A stretch of 64,000 nt of DNA from Lachnospiraceae bacterium (GTDB taxonomy: Bacteria > Bacillota > Clostridia > Lachnospirales > Lachnospiraceae). The position numbers and the translations under genes were made by a program. The stretch is taken from positions 124,001 through 188,000 of the forward strand of contig SVFC01000001.1 of assembly GCA_015057035.1 (NCBI GenBank), given 5' to 3'. The notes under the pieces are model-generated. The model did not search any database, was not told where the DNA came from, and saw only the letters and a program-made list of their open reading frames with translations. How positions within the stretch are numbered: position 1 is the stretch's first letter; each line of letters opens with the position of its first letter. Positions 1 to 8,911 of this stretch are shown one piece after another.

Positions 1-237
1 TTGATGTGGATTTCTACAACGGGATTTTTTGATATTTTTGGTTTTGCTTTTAAAAAAGCTGCCAGAGTATTCATTCCTAATTTTATGGTGGATGAGGAAA
101 TGAATTTCCTGGAATACAAAATGGGAAAAGAAGAGAAAAGAAAAGGCTTTTCTCAGTATTCGTCCTTAATTATTGGCGCAATCTTTTTAGTTGTCAGTAT
201 TGTTCTGACGGCAGTATGGTATATGATAGCTGAATAA
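1..237 (+). CDS. Membrane protein, C-terminal part (5' end outside window)
   Basis: The reading frame is open from the first base to a TAA at 235-237, so this is probably the 3' end of a longer gene, although TTG or ATG near base 1 could in principle start a 78-residue protein. The visible part has a charged stretch rich in Lys and Glu at about residues 38-49, then one clear membrane-spanning segment at about residues 55-76. No family is recognised. A terminator follows directly, so it ends its transcription unit. Confidence 0.5.
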   Translation: MMWISTTGFFDIFGFAFKKAARVFIPNFMVDEEMNFLEYKMGKEEKRKGFSQYSSLIIGAIFLVVSIVLTAVWYMIAE

Positions 238-245
238 GAAATTAT

Positions 246-278
246 AAAACGACTCAGGTTTGTCTTGAGTCGTTTTTG
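246..278 (+). terminator. Rho-independent terminator
   Basis: AAAACGACTCA (247-256 region) pairs with TGAGTCGTTTT (266-276) across a 9-nt loop, and a T-run follows. It closes the first gene. Confidence 0.85.
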
Positions 279-352
279 ATTGCGCAAAATCTAATTCTAT
301 GGTATTCTATACTAAGAGTTTATAAAAATTTTATAATTAAATGAGGACAAAT

Positions 353-1624
353 ATGCGCGGAGATAAGATTACCAAGAAAACCAAAGACGCAGTAAAGCGT
401 TTTGATTTTGCAAAGAAACCACATACACCTGGATTTTTATATCCGGTGGCAAGAGACCTTGTGTGTAAGACCTTGTTAAATGGACGTGGTTATTCTCTGA
501 AGAAAACCAATATGGAAGGCTTAGATGAACCATATCTTATGTTGGTTACACATTCTTCTACAGTCGACCTTATGTTGATGATGGTATGTACAGAGCCTTA
601 CAGAGTAAACAACGTTATGACATTAGAAGGCTTTAATACATATACAGAACCATTAATGCGTCATTTGGGAGTATTAGGCACTCGTAAATTCGTTAGTGAT
701 TTACATCTCATCAAGAACATTAAGTACTGTATCGAAAAATTGAAGAATCCATTTGTGCTTTTTCCAGAAGCGAGATATTCTCTGGATGGATGTACATCCT
801 ATATGCCTGAATCCACTGGAAAATTAATCCGTATGCTTCGTGTGCCAGTAGTAGTTCTGAAGATTCATGGTAATTTTATTACCTATCCACAGTGGAATCG
901 TATTGAGAAGAACACCTATGTAGAAGCAGAAATGGTACAAATTATTACCAAGGAAGAATCTAAGAAACTGTCTGTAGAAGAAATCAATGGTCGTATTGCA
1001 GAACATTTCGAATATGATGATTTCAAATGGCAGTTAGAGAATAAGATTAAGATAGATCATCCGGAACGAGCAAAAGGTTTGCATTGCCTGTTATATAAAT
1101 GTCCAGCTTGTGGCACAGAACATGAGACAGATTCTGCAGGAATCAAGCTTTGGTGCCGTCATTGTGGCAAGGAATGGGAGATGACCGAGTATGGTCAGAT
1201 GCAGGCGGTAGAAGGTGAGACAGAATTTAGCCATATTCCAGATTGGTCAAACTGGGAAAGAGAATGCGTTCGTAAAGAGATTGAAGACGGAACATATTAC
1301 TTCGAAGATGAGATTCGTTTAGAGACACTTCCAGGATGGACTAAGTTTTATCAGCAGGGAACTGGTAAGTTGATTCAGACACCAACAGAAACTCGTATTG
1401 AGTGTACTTACCATGGAGAACCATATACGCTGGTTCGTAGTGCAATGCATATGGAAAGTGTTCATATCGAATATGACTACCTTGGACGTGGTGACTGTGT
1501 GGACATTTCTATTCCAGATGAAAGCTTTTGGTGTTACCTTCTTAATAAGAGAGATGCCCTTACCAAGATATCCTTTGCAACAGAAGAAATGCATAAATTA
1601 GCAGTAGAAAAGAGTGGAAGTTAA
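353..1624 (+). CDS. PlsC-like lysophospholipid acyltransferase with C-terminal zinc ribbon
   Basis: The protein has 423 residues from ATG 353. That start is preferred over ATG 341 because GAGGA at 343-347 lies 5 nt before it. The HX4D acyltransferase motif is HSSTVD (H67, D72), followed by an FPEARYS block near residue 137 that matches the FPEGTRS-type glycerol-3-phosphate binding block. The family moves acyl groups onto lysophosphatidate or related glycerolipids at the membrane face. Unusually, residues 250-271 hold a CPAC...CRHC zinc ribbon and about 150 further residues follow, so it is much longer than a plain PlsC of about 240 residues. No signal peptide or clear membrane segment is visible. 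The substrate is uncertain. It is monocistronic between two terminators. Confidence 0.75.
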   Translation: MRGDKITKKTKDAVKRFDFAKKPHTPGFLYPVARDLVCKTLLNGRGYSLKKTNMEGLDEPYLMLVTHSSTVDLMLMMVCTEPYRVNNVMTLEGFNTYTEPLMRHLGVLGTRKFVSDLHLIKNIKYCIEKLKNPFVLFPEARYSLDGCTSYMPESTGKLIRMLRVPVVVLKIHGNFITYPQWNRIEKNTYVEAEMVQIITKEESKKLSVEEINGRIAEHFEYDDFKWQLENKIKIDHPERAKGLHCLLYKCPACGTEHETDSAGIKLWCRHCGKEWEMTEYGQMQAVEGETEFSHIPDWSNWERECVRKEIEDGTYYFEDEIRLETLPGWTKFYQQGTGKLIQTPTETRIECTYHGEPYTLVRSAMHMESVHIEYDYLGRGDCVDISIPDESFWCYLLNKRDALTKISFATEEMHKLAVEKSGS

Positions 1625-1649
1625 ACCTAGGTTTAACTTCTATTTTTTC
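1617..1649 (+). terminator. Terminator overlapping the acyltransferase stop codon
   Basis: A perfect inverted repeat of GAAGTTAAACC (1617-1627) and GGTTTAACTTC (1630-1640) is followed by a T-rich run. The 5' arm includes the stop codon of the upstream gene. Confidence 0.75.
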
Positions 1650-1709
1650 TATTTACTTCTATGGAAAATGTGGTAAAATAGTTATGATATTACACGTTGG
1701 AGGATGAGT

Positions 1710-2711
1710 ATGGCTACAAATGACGCAGATTTGCTGAATCAGCAGCGCCAGAGACGAAAACGAGTAAATCGAATTAAGAATGGGATTGTTTGGACGATTG
1801 CTATGTGGATGCTTTTTTCACTATTAGCAATTATTATTTTGTCAGTACAGGTTTTTCAGTTGAACGATCGACTTGGAAAACTGGAAACAGGCGGGGTAGT
1901 AGCAGGTCCGAATTCTTCTGAAACAGAGACCAATGGTAAAGGAAATGAATCGGAAGAGGATTCTGGTCTTCCTTCAGAAAGCGAAACTGGTTCAGAGAAT
2001 AATACAGAGGAGGATAGATTTGCCAATATTATTACAGGAATTGACACCCCTGAGAATATGGCAGCGGAGGGAGATGCACATTATGTGTATTTAACCTTTA
2101 ACAGTGTGCCGGGCGACAATACAGAAGATATTCTGGATATTCTGGCTCAGTACCAAGTGAAAGCGACCTTCTTTGTGGTAGGTTCTGAAGATGACGGTGA
2201 CAATGCAATCTATCAGAGAATTGTGAATGAGGGACATACGATTGGTATGCATTCTTATTCCAACCAGTACAGTTTGATTTATTCGTCAACAGATGCATTT
2301 AAACAGGATTATATCAAGATATCAGATTTCTTATATGAACTGACAGGAATGCGCAGTAAGTTTTATCGTTTCCTAGGTGGAAGTGGTAATCAGATTAGTA
2401 ATGTGAATATGGCAGAGTTTGCCGATATTTTAAATCAGGAACAGATTACTTATTTTGATTGGAATGTTTCTGCAGGAGATACAACCAGCAGTTATACTAA
2501 GGAAGATATCCTGAAGAATGTATTGGAAGGTGTTTCCAAATACAAAACATCAGTTGTGTTATTACACGACGGAGATAATAAGTCAACAACGGTAGAGGCA
2601 CTTGGGACTTTGATTGAACAGTTAAAGCAACAGGGAGCGCAGATTTTACCGATTGATGAAAATACAAATGTAATTCAGTACATCCATGCAGATAGTATTG
2701 GAACAGAATAA
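1710..2711 (+). CDS. Membrane-anchored NodB-like protein, probable inactive polysaccharide deacetylase
   Basis: The protein has 333 residues from ATG 1710. GGAGG at 1699-1703 abuts the alternative ATG 1704 but sits 6 nt from 1710. A membrane anchor spans about residues 27-48, then comes an acidic Ser/Glu/Asn-rich linker (about 60-105) and a NodB-like domain (about 120-310). The fold is supported by KATFFVVG, GHTIGMHSYS, YRFLGG, FDWN and VVLLHDG. Motif 1, normally TFDDGP, reads TFNSVPG (from residue 129), and motif 2, normally H-S/T-x-x-H, has Asn185 in place of the second His. Two metal ligands and the catalytic Asp therefore appear lost, so carbohydrate binding or scaffolding is more likely than deacetylation. 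It is 13 bp upstream of the bactofilin, so they are probably cotranscribed. Confidence 0.75.
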   Translation: MATNDADLLNQQRQRRKRVNRIKNGIVWTIAMWMLFSLLAIIILSVQVFQLNDRLGKLETGGVVAGPNSSETETNGKGNESEEDSGLPSESETGSENNTEEDRFANIITGIDTPENMAAEGDAHYVYLTFNSVPGDNTEDILDILAQYQVKATFFVVGSEDDGDNAIYQRIVNEGHTIGMHSYSNQYSLIYSSTDAFKQDYIKISDFLYELTGMRSKFYRFLGGSGNQISNVNMAEFADILNQEQITYFDWNVSAGDTTSSYTKEDILKNVLEGVSKYKTSVVLLHDGDNKSTTVEALGTLIEQLKQQGAQILPIDENTNVIQYIHADSIGTE

Positions 2712-2724
2712 ACGGAGGATTAAC

Positions 2725-3495
2725 ATGGGACTTTTTAAAGATTTTAAAGAAGATTGGTCACAGGCAATTAATGAACTTGTACCAGGTGGCGAGGCTGCAA
2801 ACGACGACAACCTTGAAGTAGATACTTTAGGAGAAAATGTTGACGTTCAGTCAGAACTTTCTAAATTAGACGGTTTGTTAGAACAGGTGAAGGAAATTCC
2901 TGTAGCAGAACCTGCTGATAAGAAAGACAAGAAGAATGCAAAAGAAACAAAAGTTGAAAAGAAAGAAGAAGCACCAGTTGTTGAAGCAACAAGTGCACCA
3001 GTAGAGGAGAAAGTTATGGATACAACAGTTAGAGAAGAACGTCCAGTAGTTTTAGATGAAACATCAGTTATCACAGCAAGCACAACATTAACAGGTAACC
3101 TTGCATCAGCAGGTTCTTTTGATATTCAGGGAACTGTAAATGGTAACGTAACATGTAACGGTAAATTAGTTGTTACAGGTACAATTAACGGAAATAGCAC
3201 AGCAAGTGAATTTTTCGCTGACGTTGCTAAGGTTGAAGGTGAAGTTGTAAGTACAGGCACAGTTAAGATTGGTGCTGGTTCAGTTATTATTGGTAATATT
3301 TCCGCTACATCAGCAGTTATCGCTGGCGCAGTTAAGGGTGATATTGATGTTCAGGGACCTGTTGTTGTTGACACATCAGCAGTTATCATGGGTAACATCA
3401 AATCTCGTTCAGTACAGATTAACAATGGTGCTATCATTGAAGGTTTCTGTTCACAGTGCTATGCTGAAATTGATGTTCAGGGATTATTTGGCTAA
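2725..3495 (+). CDS. Bactofilin (polymer-forming cytoskeletal protein)
   Basis: The protein has 256 residues from ATG 2725, chosen because GGAGG lies at 2714-2718; an in-frame ATG at 2686 lies inside the previous gene. The N-terminal about 110 residues are charged and low in complexity (Lys, Glu, Ala, Val). From about residue 112 the protein repeats short Gly/Val/Ile segments such as GTVNGNVTCNGKLVVTGTINGN, the right-handed beta-helix pattern of bactofilins. Bactofilins self-assemble without nucleotide into filaments that organise envelope enzymes. The NodB-like neighbour upstream suggests an envelope role; pyrH lies 32 bp downstream. Confidence 0.85.
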   Translation: MGLFKDFKEDWSQAINELVPGGEAANDDNLEVDTLGENVDVQSELSKLDGLLEQVKEIPVAEPADKKDKKNAKETKVEKKEEAPVVEATSAPVEEKVMDTTVREERPVVLDETSVITASTTLTGNLASAGSFDIQGTVNGNVTCNGKLVVTGTINGNSTASEFFADVAKVEGEVVSTGTVKIGAGSVIIGNISATSAVIAGAVKGDIDVQGPVVVDTSAVIMGNIKSRSVQINNGAIIEGFCSQCYAEIDVQGLFG

Positions 3496-3527
3496 TATAG
3501 AAAATTGGATAAGAGAGGTAAATGCTT

Positions 3528-4223
3528 ATGAAACGTGTGTTGTTAAAACTCAGTGGTGAAGCTTTAGCAGGAGACAAGCATCAGGGCTTTGATGAACCAA
3601 CTGTTACAGTGGTTGCAAAGCAGGTAAAGAAATTGGTGGATAGTGGCGTTGAAGTCGGAATTGTTATCGGTGGTGGTAACTTCTGGCGTGGTCGTTCCAG
3701 TGAAACCATTGACAGAACCAAAGCAGACCAGATTGGTATGCTTGCTACTGTTATGAATTGTATTTACGTATCTGAAATCTTCCGTTCCGTAGGCATGAAA
3801 ACAGCAGTTATGACACCATTTGAATGTGGTTCTATGACAAAACTGTTTTCAAAAGACCGTGCAAATAAATATTTTGAACATGGAATGGTATGTTTCTTTG
3901 CTGGTGGCACAGGACATCCATACTTCTCAACAGATACAGCAACTGTTCTACGTGCAATTGAGATTGAAGCAGATGTGATTCTTCTGGCTAAGGCAATCGA
4001 TGGCGTATATGACAGCGATCCTAAGACCAATCCAAATGCTAAGAGATACGATGAAGTATCTATTCAGGAAGTACTTGATAAAAAACTTGCCGTAGTAGAT
4101 TTAACAGCAACTATTATGTGCATGGAAAATAAAATGCCAATGTATGTATTCGGATTAAATGAAGAAGACAGCATTGTAAAAGCAATGAGTGGAGAATTTA
4201 ACGGAACTAAGGTTACCGTATAA
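3528..4223 (+). CDS. pyrH: UMP kinase
   Basis: It phosphorylates UMP to UDP in pyrimidine nucleotide synthesis and is usually hexameric and controlled by GTP and UTP. The 231-residue protein has the amino-acid-kinase fold: KLSGEAL at the N terminus, the GGGNFWRG glycine-rich loop, and GGTGHPYFSTDTA in the nucleotide-binding part. ATG 3528 is preferred to ATG 3522 because the GAGAGG site at 3513-3518 is too close to the latter and the family typically begins MKRVLLKLSG. It is followed by frr 15 bp later, the conserved bacterial order. Confidence 0.96.
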   Translation: MKRVLLKLSGEALAGDKHQGFDEPTVTVVAKQVKKLVDSGVEVGIVIGGGNFWRGRSSETIDRTKADQIGMLATVMNCIYVSEIFRSVGMKTAVMTPFECGSMTKLFSKDRANKYFEHGMVCFFAGGTGHPYFSTDTATVLRAIEIEADVILLAKAIDGVYDSDPKTNPNAKRYDEVSIQEVLDKKLAVVDLTATIMCMENKMPMYVFGLNEEDSIVKAMSGEFNGTKVTV

Positions 4224-4238
4224 TCAGGAGGGAAAACT

Positions 4239-4793
4239 ATGGATGCAAGATTAGTATCTTATGAAGAGAAAATGACAAAAACAATGCATAACCTGGAAGA
4301 AGAATTCGGTGGAATTCGTGCAGGACGTGCAAACCCTCACGTATTAGACAAATTACGTGTGGACTATTACGGTACACCATCACCAATTCAGAGTGTGGCT
4401 AACGTTAGTGTTCCAGAACCAAGAATGATTCAGATTCAGCCTTGGGAAGCATCACTTGTTAAGGCAATTGAAAAAGCAATCCTTACATCTGACCTTGGCA
4501 TTAACCCAACAAACGATGGTAAAGTAATTCGTCTTATTTTTCCAGAATTAACAGAAGAAAGACGTAAAGAATTAGCAAAAGACGTTAAGAAGCATGGCGA
4601 AGATGCAAAAGTTGCGATTCGTAACATCAGACGTGATGCCATTGATCATATTAAGAAAATGGGCAAAGCAGATGGTATTTCAGAAGATGAAATCAAGGGC
4701 TTAGAAGACGATATGCAGAAATTAACAGACAAGTTTGTTGCGGATGTTGATAAAGCTGTTGATGTAAAAACAAAAGAAATTCTTACTGTATAG
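4239..4793 (+). CDS. frr: Ribosome recycling factor
   Basis: It splits post-termination ribosomes together with EF-G. At 184 residues it is the normal family length. The signature GGIRAGRANPHVLD (from about residue 24) and the conserved ERRKELAKDVKKHGEDAKVAIRN-type helix are present. GGAGG at 4227-4231 supports ATG 4239. A strong terminator follows, separating it from uppS, although this gene pair is often cotranscribed in Firmicutes. Confidence 0.97.
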   Translation: MDARLVSYEEKMTKTMHNLEEEFGGIRAGRANPHVLDKLRVDYYGTPSPIQSVANVSVPEPRMIQIQPWEASLVKAIEKAILTSDLGINPTNDGKVIRLIFPELTEERRKELAKDVKKHGEDAKVAIRNIRRDAIDHIKKMGKADGISEDEIKGLEDDMQKLTDKFVADVDKAVDVKTKEILTV

Positions 4794-4798
4794 CAATG

Positions 4799-4826
4799 GA
4801 GGGGTTGTTCCGACAACCCCTTTTTC
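4799..4826 (+). terminator. Terminator after frr
   Basis: GGGGTTGT (4801-4808) pairs with ACAACCCC (4813-4820), followed by TTTTT. Confidence 0.9.
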
Positions 4827-4869
4827 TGCATATTTTGACTTGGATTTATTAGGTTGAGGTGAATAATAG

Positions 4870-5580
4870 ATGATGAAGATACCTGAACATGTGGCAATCA
4901 TATTGGATGGCAATGGAAGATGGGCAAAAAGCAAAGGGCTTCCACGTAATGCGGGACATACTGCGGGAGCAAAGAATGTGGAAACAGTATGCCAGGCGGC
5001 AGATGAACTGGGAATAAAATATTTGACACTGTATGCTTTTTCTACTGAAAACTGGAATCGTCCAGATGCAGAAGTAGAAGCACTTATGAATCTCTTGGAG
5101 AGTTATCTGAAGAATTGTATTAAGACTGCGTCTAAAAATAATATGCGAGTACGTGTCATTGGTGAGATTGGCCGTTTGTCTGAGAAATTCCAGAACAGAA
5201 TCAAAGAGTTGGAAGAGGCGTCTAGCGTAAATACGGGACTTAATCTTACAATTGCAATCAATTACGGTAGTCGAGACGAAATGATTCGTGCCATGAAGAA
5301 TATGATGCAGGATGAAAAGGATGGAAAACTATCCATCGAAGATGTAACTGCAGAGCTTTTTTCGGGTTATTTGGATACAAAAGATCTTCCAGATCCAGAC
5401 CTTTTGATTCGTACCAGCGGAGAACAACGTCTGTCCAATTATCTGTTATGGCAGCTTGCTTATAGTGAATTTTACTTTACGGATGTTGCTTGGCCTGACT
5501 TCCATAAGAAAGAATTGGAACAGGCAGTAGAAGCATATAATAAACGTGACCGAAGATTTGGCGGCCTGAAGGAGGAATAA
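4870..5580 (+). CDS. uppS: Isoprenyl transferase (undecaprenyl diphosphate synthase)
   Basis: It condenses isopentenyl diphosphate onto farnesyl diphosphate to make the C55 carrier used for peptidoglycan and teichoic acid synthesis. The 236-residue cis-prenyltransferase shows HVAIILDGNGRWAK with the catalytic Asp, RNAGHTAGAKN, and the C-terminal DLLIRTSGEQRLSNYLLWQ and SEFYFTDVAWPDF motifs. ATG 4870 or 4873 may serve; GAGGTG at 4856-4861 fits 4870 better. It is followed one base later by cdsA. Confidence 0.96.
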   Translation: MMKIPEHVAIILDGNGRWAKSKGLPRNAGHTAGAKNVETVCQAADELGIKYLTLYAFSTENWNRPDAEVEALMNLLESYLKNCIKTASKNNMRVRVIGEIGRLSEKFQNRIKELEEASSVNTGLNLTIAINYGSRDEMIRAMKNMMQDEKDGKLSIEDVTAELFSGYLDTKDLPDPDLLIRTSGEQRLSNYLLWQLAYSEFYFTDVAWPDFHKKELEQAVEAYNKRDRRFGGLKEE

Positions 5581-5581
5581 A

Positions 5582-6391
5582 ATGTTTGTACCTCGTTTGT
5601 TAAGTGGAATCGTTATGGTGATTCTGGCGATTGTGTTAATCATATGTGGTGGAAACGTGTTATTGTTTTCGACACTTTTCATTTCTTTAATTGGAATGTT
5701 CGAACTATATCGTGTGCTTCAGATTGAGAAAACACCTCTTGCAATCTGTTCCTATTTGATTACGGCATTATTTTATTGTAATTTGGGATTCGGATGGATT
5801 GCAGACCCATTCCTGTTGATTATGGGGCTTTTGATTTTACTTATGTTTGTATATGTTTTAGCGTATCCAAAATATGAAGCAAAACATATTATGGCAGCAT
5901 TTTTCGGAATGTTTTATGTGGGTGTGATGCTGTCTTATGTATATCAGATTCGCACCCTGGAGAATGGTTTATATCTGGCATTCTTGATTTTCATTTGTTC
6001 CTGGGGGTGTGACACTTGTGCATATTGTGTAGGTATGTTAATTGGAAAACACAAGATGTCTCCAATTCTTAGTCCTAAGAAATCTGTAGAAGGTGCTGTA
6101 GGTGGAGTTCTTGGAACAGCACTTCTTACAGTAATCTATTGCCTGATTTTCGGAGGGCAGATGGAAATGGATTTGAATGGTATTATTATTCTGACAGTAA
6201 TTGCTGCTGTGGCAGGATTAATTTCAATGGTAGGAGACCTATGTGCTTCCGCAATTAAGCGTAATTATGATATCAAGGATTATGGAAAATTGATTCCTGG
6301 GCATGGCGGTATCATGGACAGATTTGACAGTATGATGATTACGGCGCCTATCATATACTATCTTGCTATACTTTTTATGCAGGTACAGTAA
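5582..6391 (+). CDS. cdsA: Phosphatidate cytidylyltransferase
   Basis: It makes CDP-diacylglycerol from phosphatidate and CTP, the precursor of all bacterial phospholipids. The 269-residue protein is almost entirely hydrophobic, with seven or eight predicted membrane segments, and ends with the family signature GDLCASAIKRNYDIKDYG...PGHGGIMDRFDS. GGAGG overlaps the end of uppS. It sits between uppS and dxr, the usual order. Confidence 0.95.
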   Translation: MFVPRLLSGIVMVILAIVLIICGGNVLLFSTLFISLIGMFELYRVLQIEKTPLAICSYLITALFYCNLGFGWIADPFLLIMGLLILLMFVYVLAYPKYEAKHIMAAFFGMFYVGVMLSYVYQIRTLENGLYLAFLIFICSWGCDTCAYCVGMLIGKHKMSPILSPKKSVEGAVGGVLGTALLTVIYCLIFGGQMEMDLNGIIILTVIAAVAGLISMVGDLCASAIKRNYDIKDYGKLIPGHGGIMDRFDSMMITAPIIYYLAILFMQVQ

Positions 6392-6419
6392 CGGGGATGC
6401 GCAATTTAAGGAGGTATAT

Positions 6420-7562
6420 ATGAAGAAAATCGCAGTTTTAGGTTCGACAGGTTCTATTGGAACACAGACACTAGATGTGGCAAGAGAACAGGGAGACCTT
6501 GAAATCGTTGCGTTATCCTGTGGTGGTAATATTCGTCTGATGGAAGAACAGATGCGTGAGTTTCGTCCAAAACTGGTAAGTGTTTGGGATGAGGCAGACG
6601 CAAAGGCACTTCGTGAAAACACCAAGGATTTAAATATCAAAATTATGGCTGGAATGGAGGGTCTCTTAGAGGTGGCTACAATTCCAGAGGCAGAGATTCT
6701 TGTAACAGCAATTGTAGGTATGCTTGGTATTCGACCAACCATCGCAGCAATTGAAGCAGGAAAAAATATAGCTTTAGCAAATAAAGAAACTCTTGTGACA
6801 GCCGGTCATATTATTATGCCACTGGCACGTAAACATAATGTGGCAATTTTGCCAGTGGACAGTGAACATAGTGCAATTTTCCAGTCTTTAAACGGAGAAA
6901 AAGGGAACCATATCAGTAAGATTCTTCTTACAGCTTCTGGTGGACCATTCCGTGGCAAAAAGCGTGAAGAATTGCTTAACATTCAGGTGGAAGATGCTTT
7001 GAAACATCCAAACTGGGCTATGGGAAGAAAAATCACCATTGATTCTTCTACATTGGTAAACAAGGGCTTGGAAGTAATGGAAGCGAAGTGGCTTTTTGAT
7101 GTGGATTTAGATCGTATTCAGGTTGTGGTACATCCACAGAGTGTGATTCATTCAGCAGTGGAGTTTGATGATGGAGCAGTGATTGCACAGCTAGGAACTC
7201 CAGATATGAGACTTCCAATCCAGTATGCGTTGTATTATCCAGAAAGAAGACCACTGTCTGGAAAACGTCTGGATTTATTCTCTCTGGCAAGTTTGACCTT
7301 TGAGGAACCAGATACAGAGACTTTCAAAGGATTAAAATTGGCATATGAAGCCATGACTCGTGGTGGTAATATACCGGTTGCATATAATGCGGCAAATGAG
7401 AAAGCAGTTAGTCTGTTCTTGAACCGTCAGATTCGATATCTTGAGATTACAGATATTATTGAGGAAACAATGAAACAGACTGGATTTATTGAAAATCCAA
7501 CATTAGAACAGATTTTAGAAACAGAACAGGAAGCTTATGAATTCATAAGTAGTAGGTGGTAA
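6420..7562 (+). CDS. dxr: 1-deoxy-D-xylulose-5-phosphate reductoisomerase
   Basis: It catalyses the first committed step of the MEP isoprenoid pathway, NADPH-dependent conversion of DXP to MEP. The 380-residue protein starts at ATG 6420 behind AAGGAGG (6408-6414); an in-frame ATG at 6363 overlaps cdsA and is not used. GSTGSIGTQTL binds NADPH, VDSEHSAIFQ carries the metal and substrate residues, and ASGGPFRG and the NKGLEVMEA block are present. The MEP genes ispG (8912) and ispH (52466) are also in the window. Confidence 0.96.
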   Translation: MKKIAVLGSTGSIGTQTLDVAREQGDLEIVALSCGGNIRLMEEQMREFRPKLVSVWDEADAKALRENTKDLNIKIMAGMEGLLEVATIPEAEILVTAIVGMLGIRPTIAAIEAGKNIALANKETLVTAGHIIMPLARKHNVAILPVDSEHSAIFQSLNGEKGNHISKILLTASGGPFRGKKREELLNIQVEDALKHPNWAMGRKITIDSSTLVNKGLEVMEAKWLFDVDLDRIQVVVHPQSVIHSAVEFDDGAVIAQLGTPDMRLPIQYALYYPERRPLSGKRLDLFSLASLTFEEPDTETFKGLKLAYEAMTRGGNIPVAYNAANEKAVSLFLNRQIRYLEITDIIEETMKQTGFIENPTLEQILETEQEAYEFISSRW

Positions 7563-7563
7563 T

Positions 7564-8880
7564 TTGAATATAGTAATTGCAATTTTAGTTTTTAGTTTAC
7601 TTATATTGTTCCATGAACTTGGACATTTTTCTTTAGCAAAATTCAATGGGATTCGTGTCAATGAATTTTCTCTTGGCCTTGGACCAACAATTTTTGGTTT
7701 TACAAAAGGAGAGACCAAATATTCTTTGAAACTTCTTCCATTTGGTGGCGCATGTATGATGGAAGGTGAAGATGAGGACTCTGATGACGACCGTGCTTTT
7801 AATAAAAAGGGCGTGTGGGCGAGAATCAGCGTTGTAGCTGCGGGACCTATCTTTAACTTTATTATGGCTGTTGTTTTTTCCATTGTAGTAATTTCTGCAA
7901 TTGGTATTGACCGTCCGGAAATCTATCAGGTTACAGACAATTCTCCAGCATCACATGCGGGGTTATTGCCGGGAGATATGCTTACGCAGTTCGATGGTAA
8001 AAATATACATTTTGGCCGTGAGATGTTTCTGATAGAGACATTATCTCCAATTTCTTCGGAAGAGGCCATTACGATTAAGTATATGAGAGAGGGCAAAGAG
8101 TATACAACAACTCTTACCCCTGTAAAGAAAGAGCAGTATCTGGTTGGATTTACTTATACCAGTACGGGAGAGGCTGCTGTAATCCAAGGAATAGTAGAAG
8201 GTGGAGCATTATCTCAGACAGAAGCGCTTGCTGGAGATGTTATTGTTGCTATCAATGGTACTGCAATTGACACTGCAGATTCTTTGGAAAAATACTTTAG
8301 CGATCATCCTACGACATCAAATCCAATTACACTGACTTTAAGTCGTGTGACAGGAGACAAGACGGAGCAGTTTGATGTAACAGTAACCCCACAGTATGCG
8401 GGCATTTATTACGATACGGGATTTGTTTATAACAAATACAATATTAGAGAGAAAACAAATTTCCTTGAAACTATTTATTTTAGTTTCTGTGAACTTGGTT
8501 ATTATGTAGATACTACATTCCAGAGTCTTAAAATGCTCCTGACAGGTGGAGCATCTGTGAATGATTTAAGTGGTCCAGTTGGAATTGTTCAGAATATGGG
8601 AGAATCTTTTGAAGAGGCAGAAGAAGAAGGTGGATTCCTGATTGGCATACTTACAATTATGAATTGGGCAATTATGTTGTCTGCAAACCTTGGTGTAATG
8701 AACCTCCTTCCTATTCCTGCTCTGGATGGTGGAAGATTAGTATTCCTTATCATTGAGGCAATTCGTGGAAAAGCAATGGATCCAAACAAAGAAGGTATGG
8801 TTCACATGATTGGTATCATTTTATTATTCCTTCTTATGTTCTTTGTAATGTTTAACGATATTCGTAAGTTGTTTATTTAG
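7564..8880 (+). CDS. rseP: RseP-type site-2 zinc metalloprotease
   Basis: It cleaves membrane-embedded substrates such as anti-sigma factors or signal peptide remnants. The 438-residue protein begins at TTG 7564, with a GGTGG-like site just upstream and only 1 bp after dxr. Zinc-binding HELGH is at residues 17-21 and the LDG motif at 387-389. Two PDZ-like domains lie between them, at about residues 118-200 and 205-285, as in E. coli RseP; many Firmicutes members carry only one. Terminal membrane segments are obvious. Confidence 0.93.
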   Translation: MNIVIAILVFSLLILFHELGHFSLAKFNGIRVNEFSLGLGPTIFGFTKGETKYSLKLLPFGGACMMEGEDEDSDDDRAFNKKGVWARISVVAAGPIFNFIMAVVFSIVVISAIGIDRPEIYQVTDNSPASHAGLLPGDMLTQFDGKNIHFGREMFLIETLSPISSEEAITIKYMREGKEYTTTLTPVKKEQYLVGFTYTSTGEAAVIQGIVEGGALSQTEALAGDVIVAINGTAIDTADSLEKYFSDHPTTSNPITLTLSRVTGDKTEQFDVTVTPQYAGIYYDTGFVYNKYNIREKTNFLETIYFSFCELGYYVDTTFQSLKMLLTGGASVNDLSGPVGIVQNMGESFEEAEEEGGFLIGILTIMNWAIMLSANLGVMNLLPIPALDGGRLVFLIIEAIRGKAMDPNKEGMVHMIGIILLFLLMFFVMFNDIRKLFI

Positions 8881-8911
8881 TGGCGCAAGCCTATACTTTG
8901 GGAGGTGCAAA

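Noticed and set aside
6239-6742. 167-codon minus-strand open frame across cdsA/dxr
   Set aside because: It is antisense to two certain genes, Ser/Ile-rich and without a start signal.
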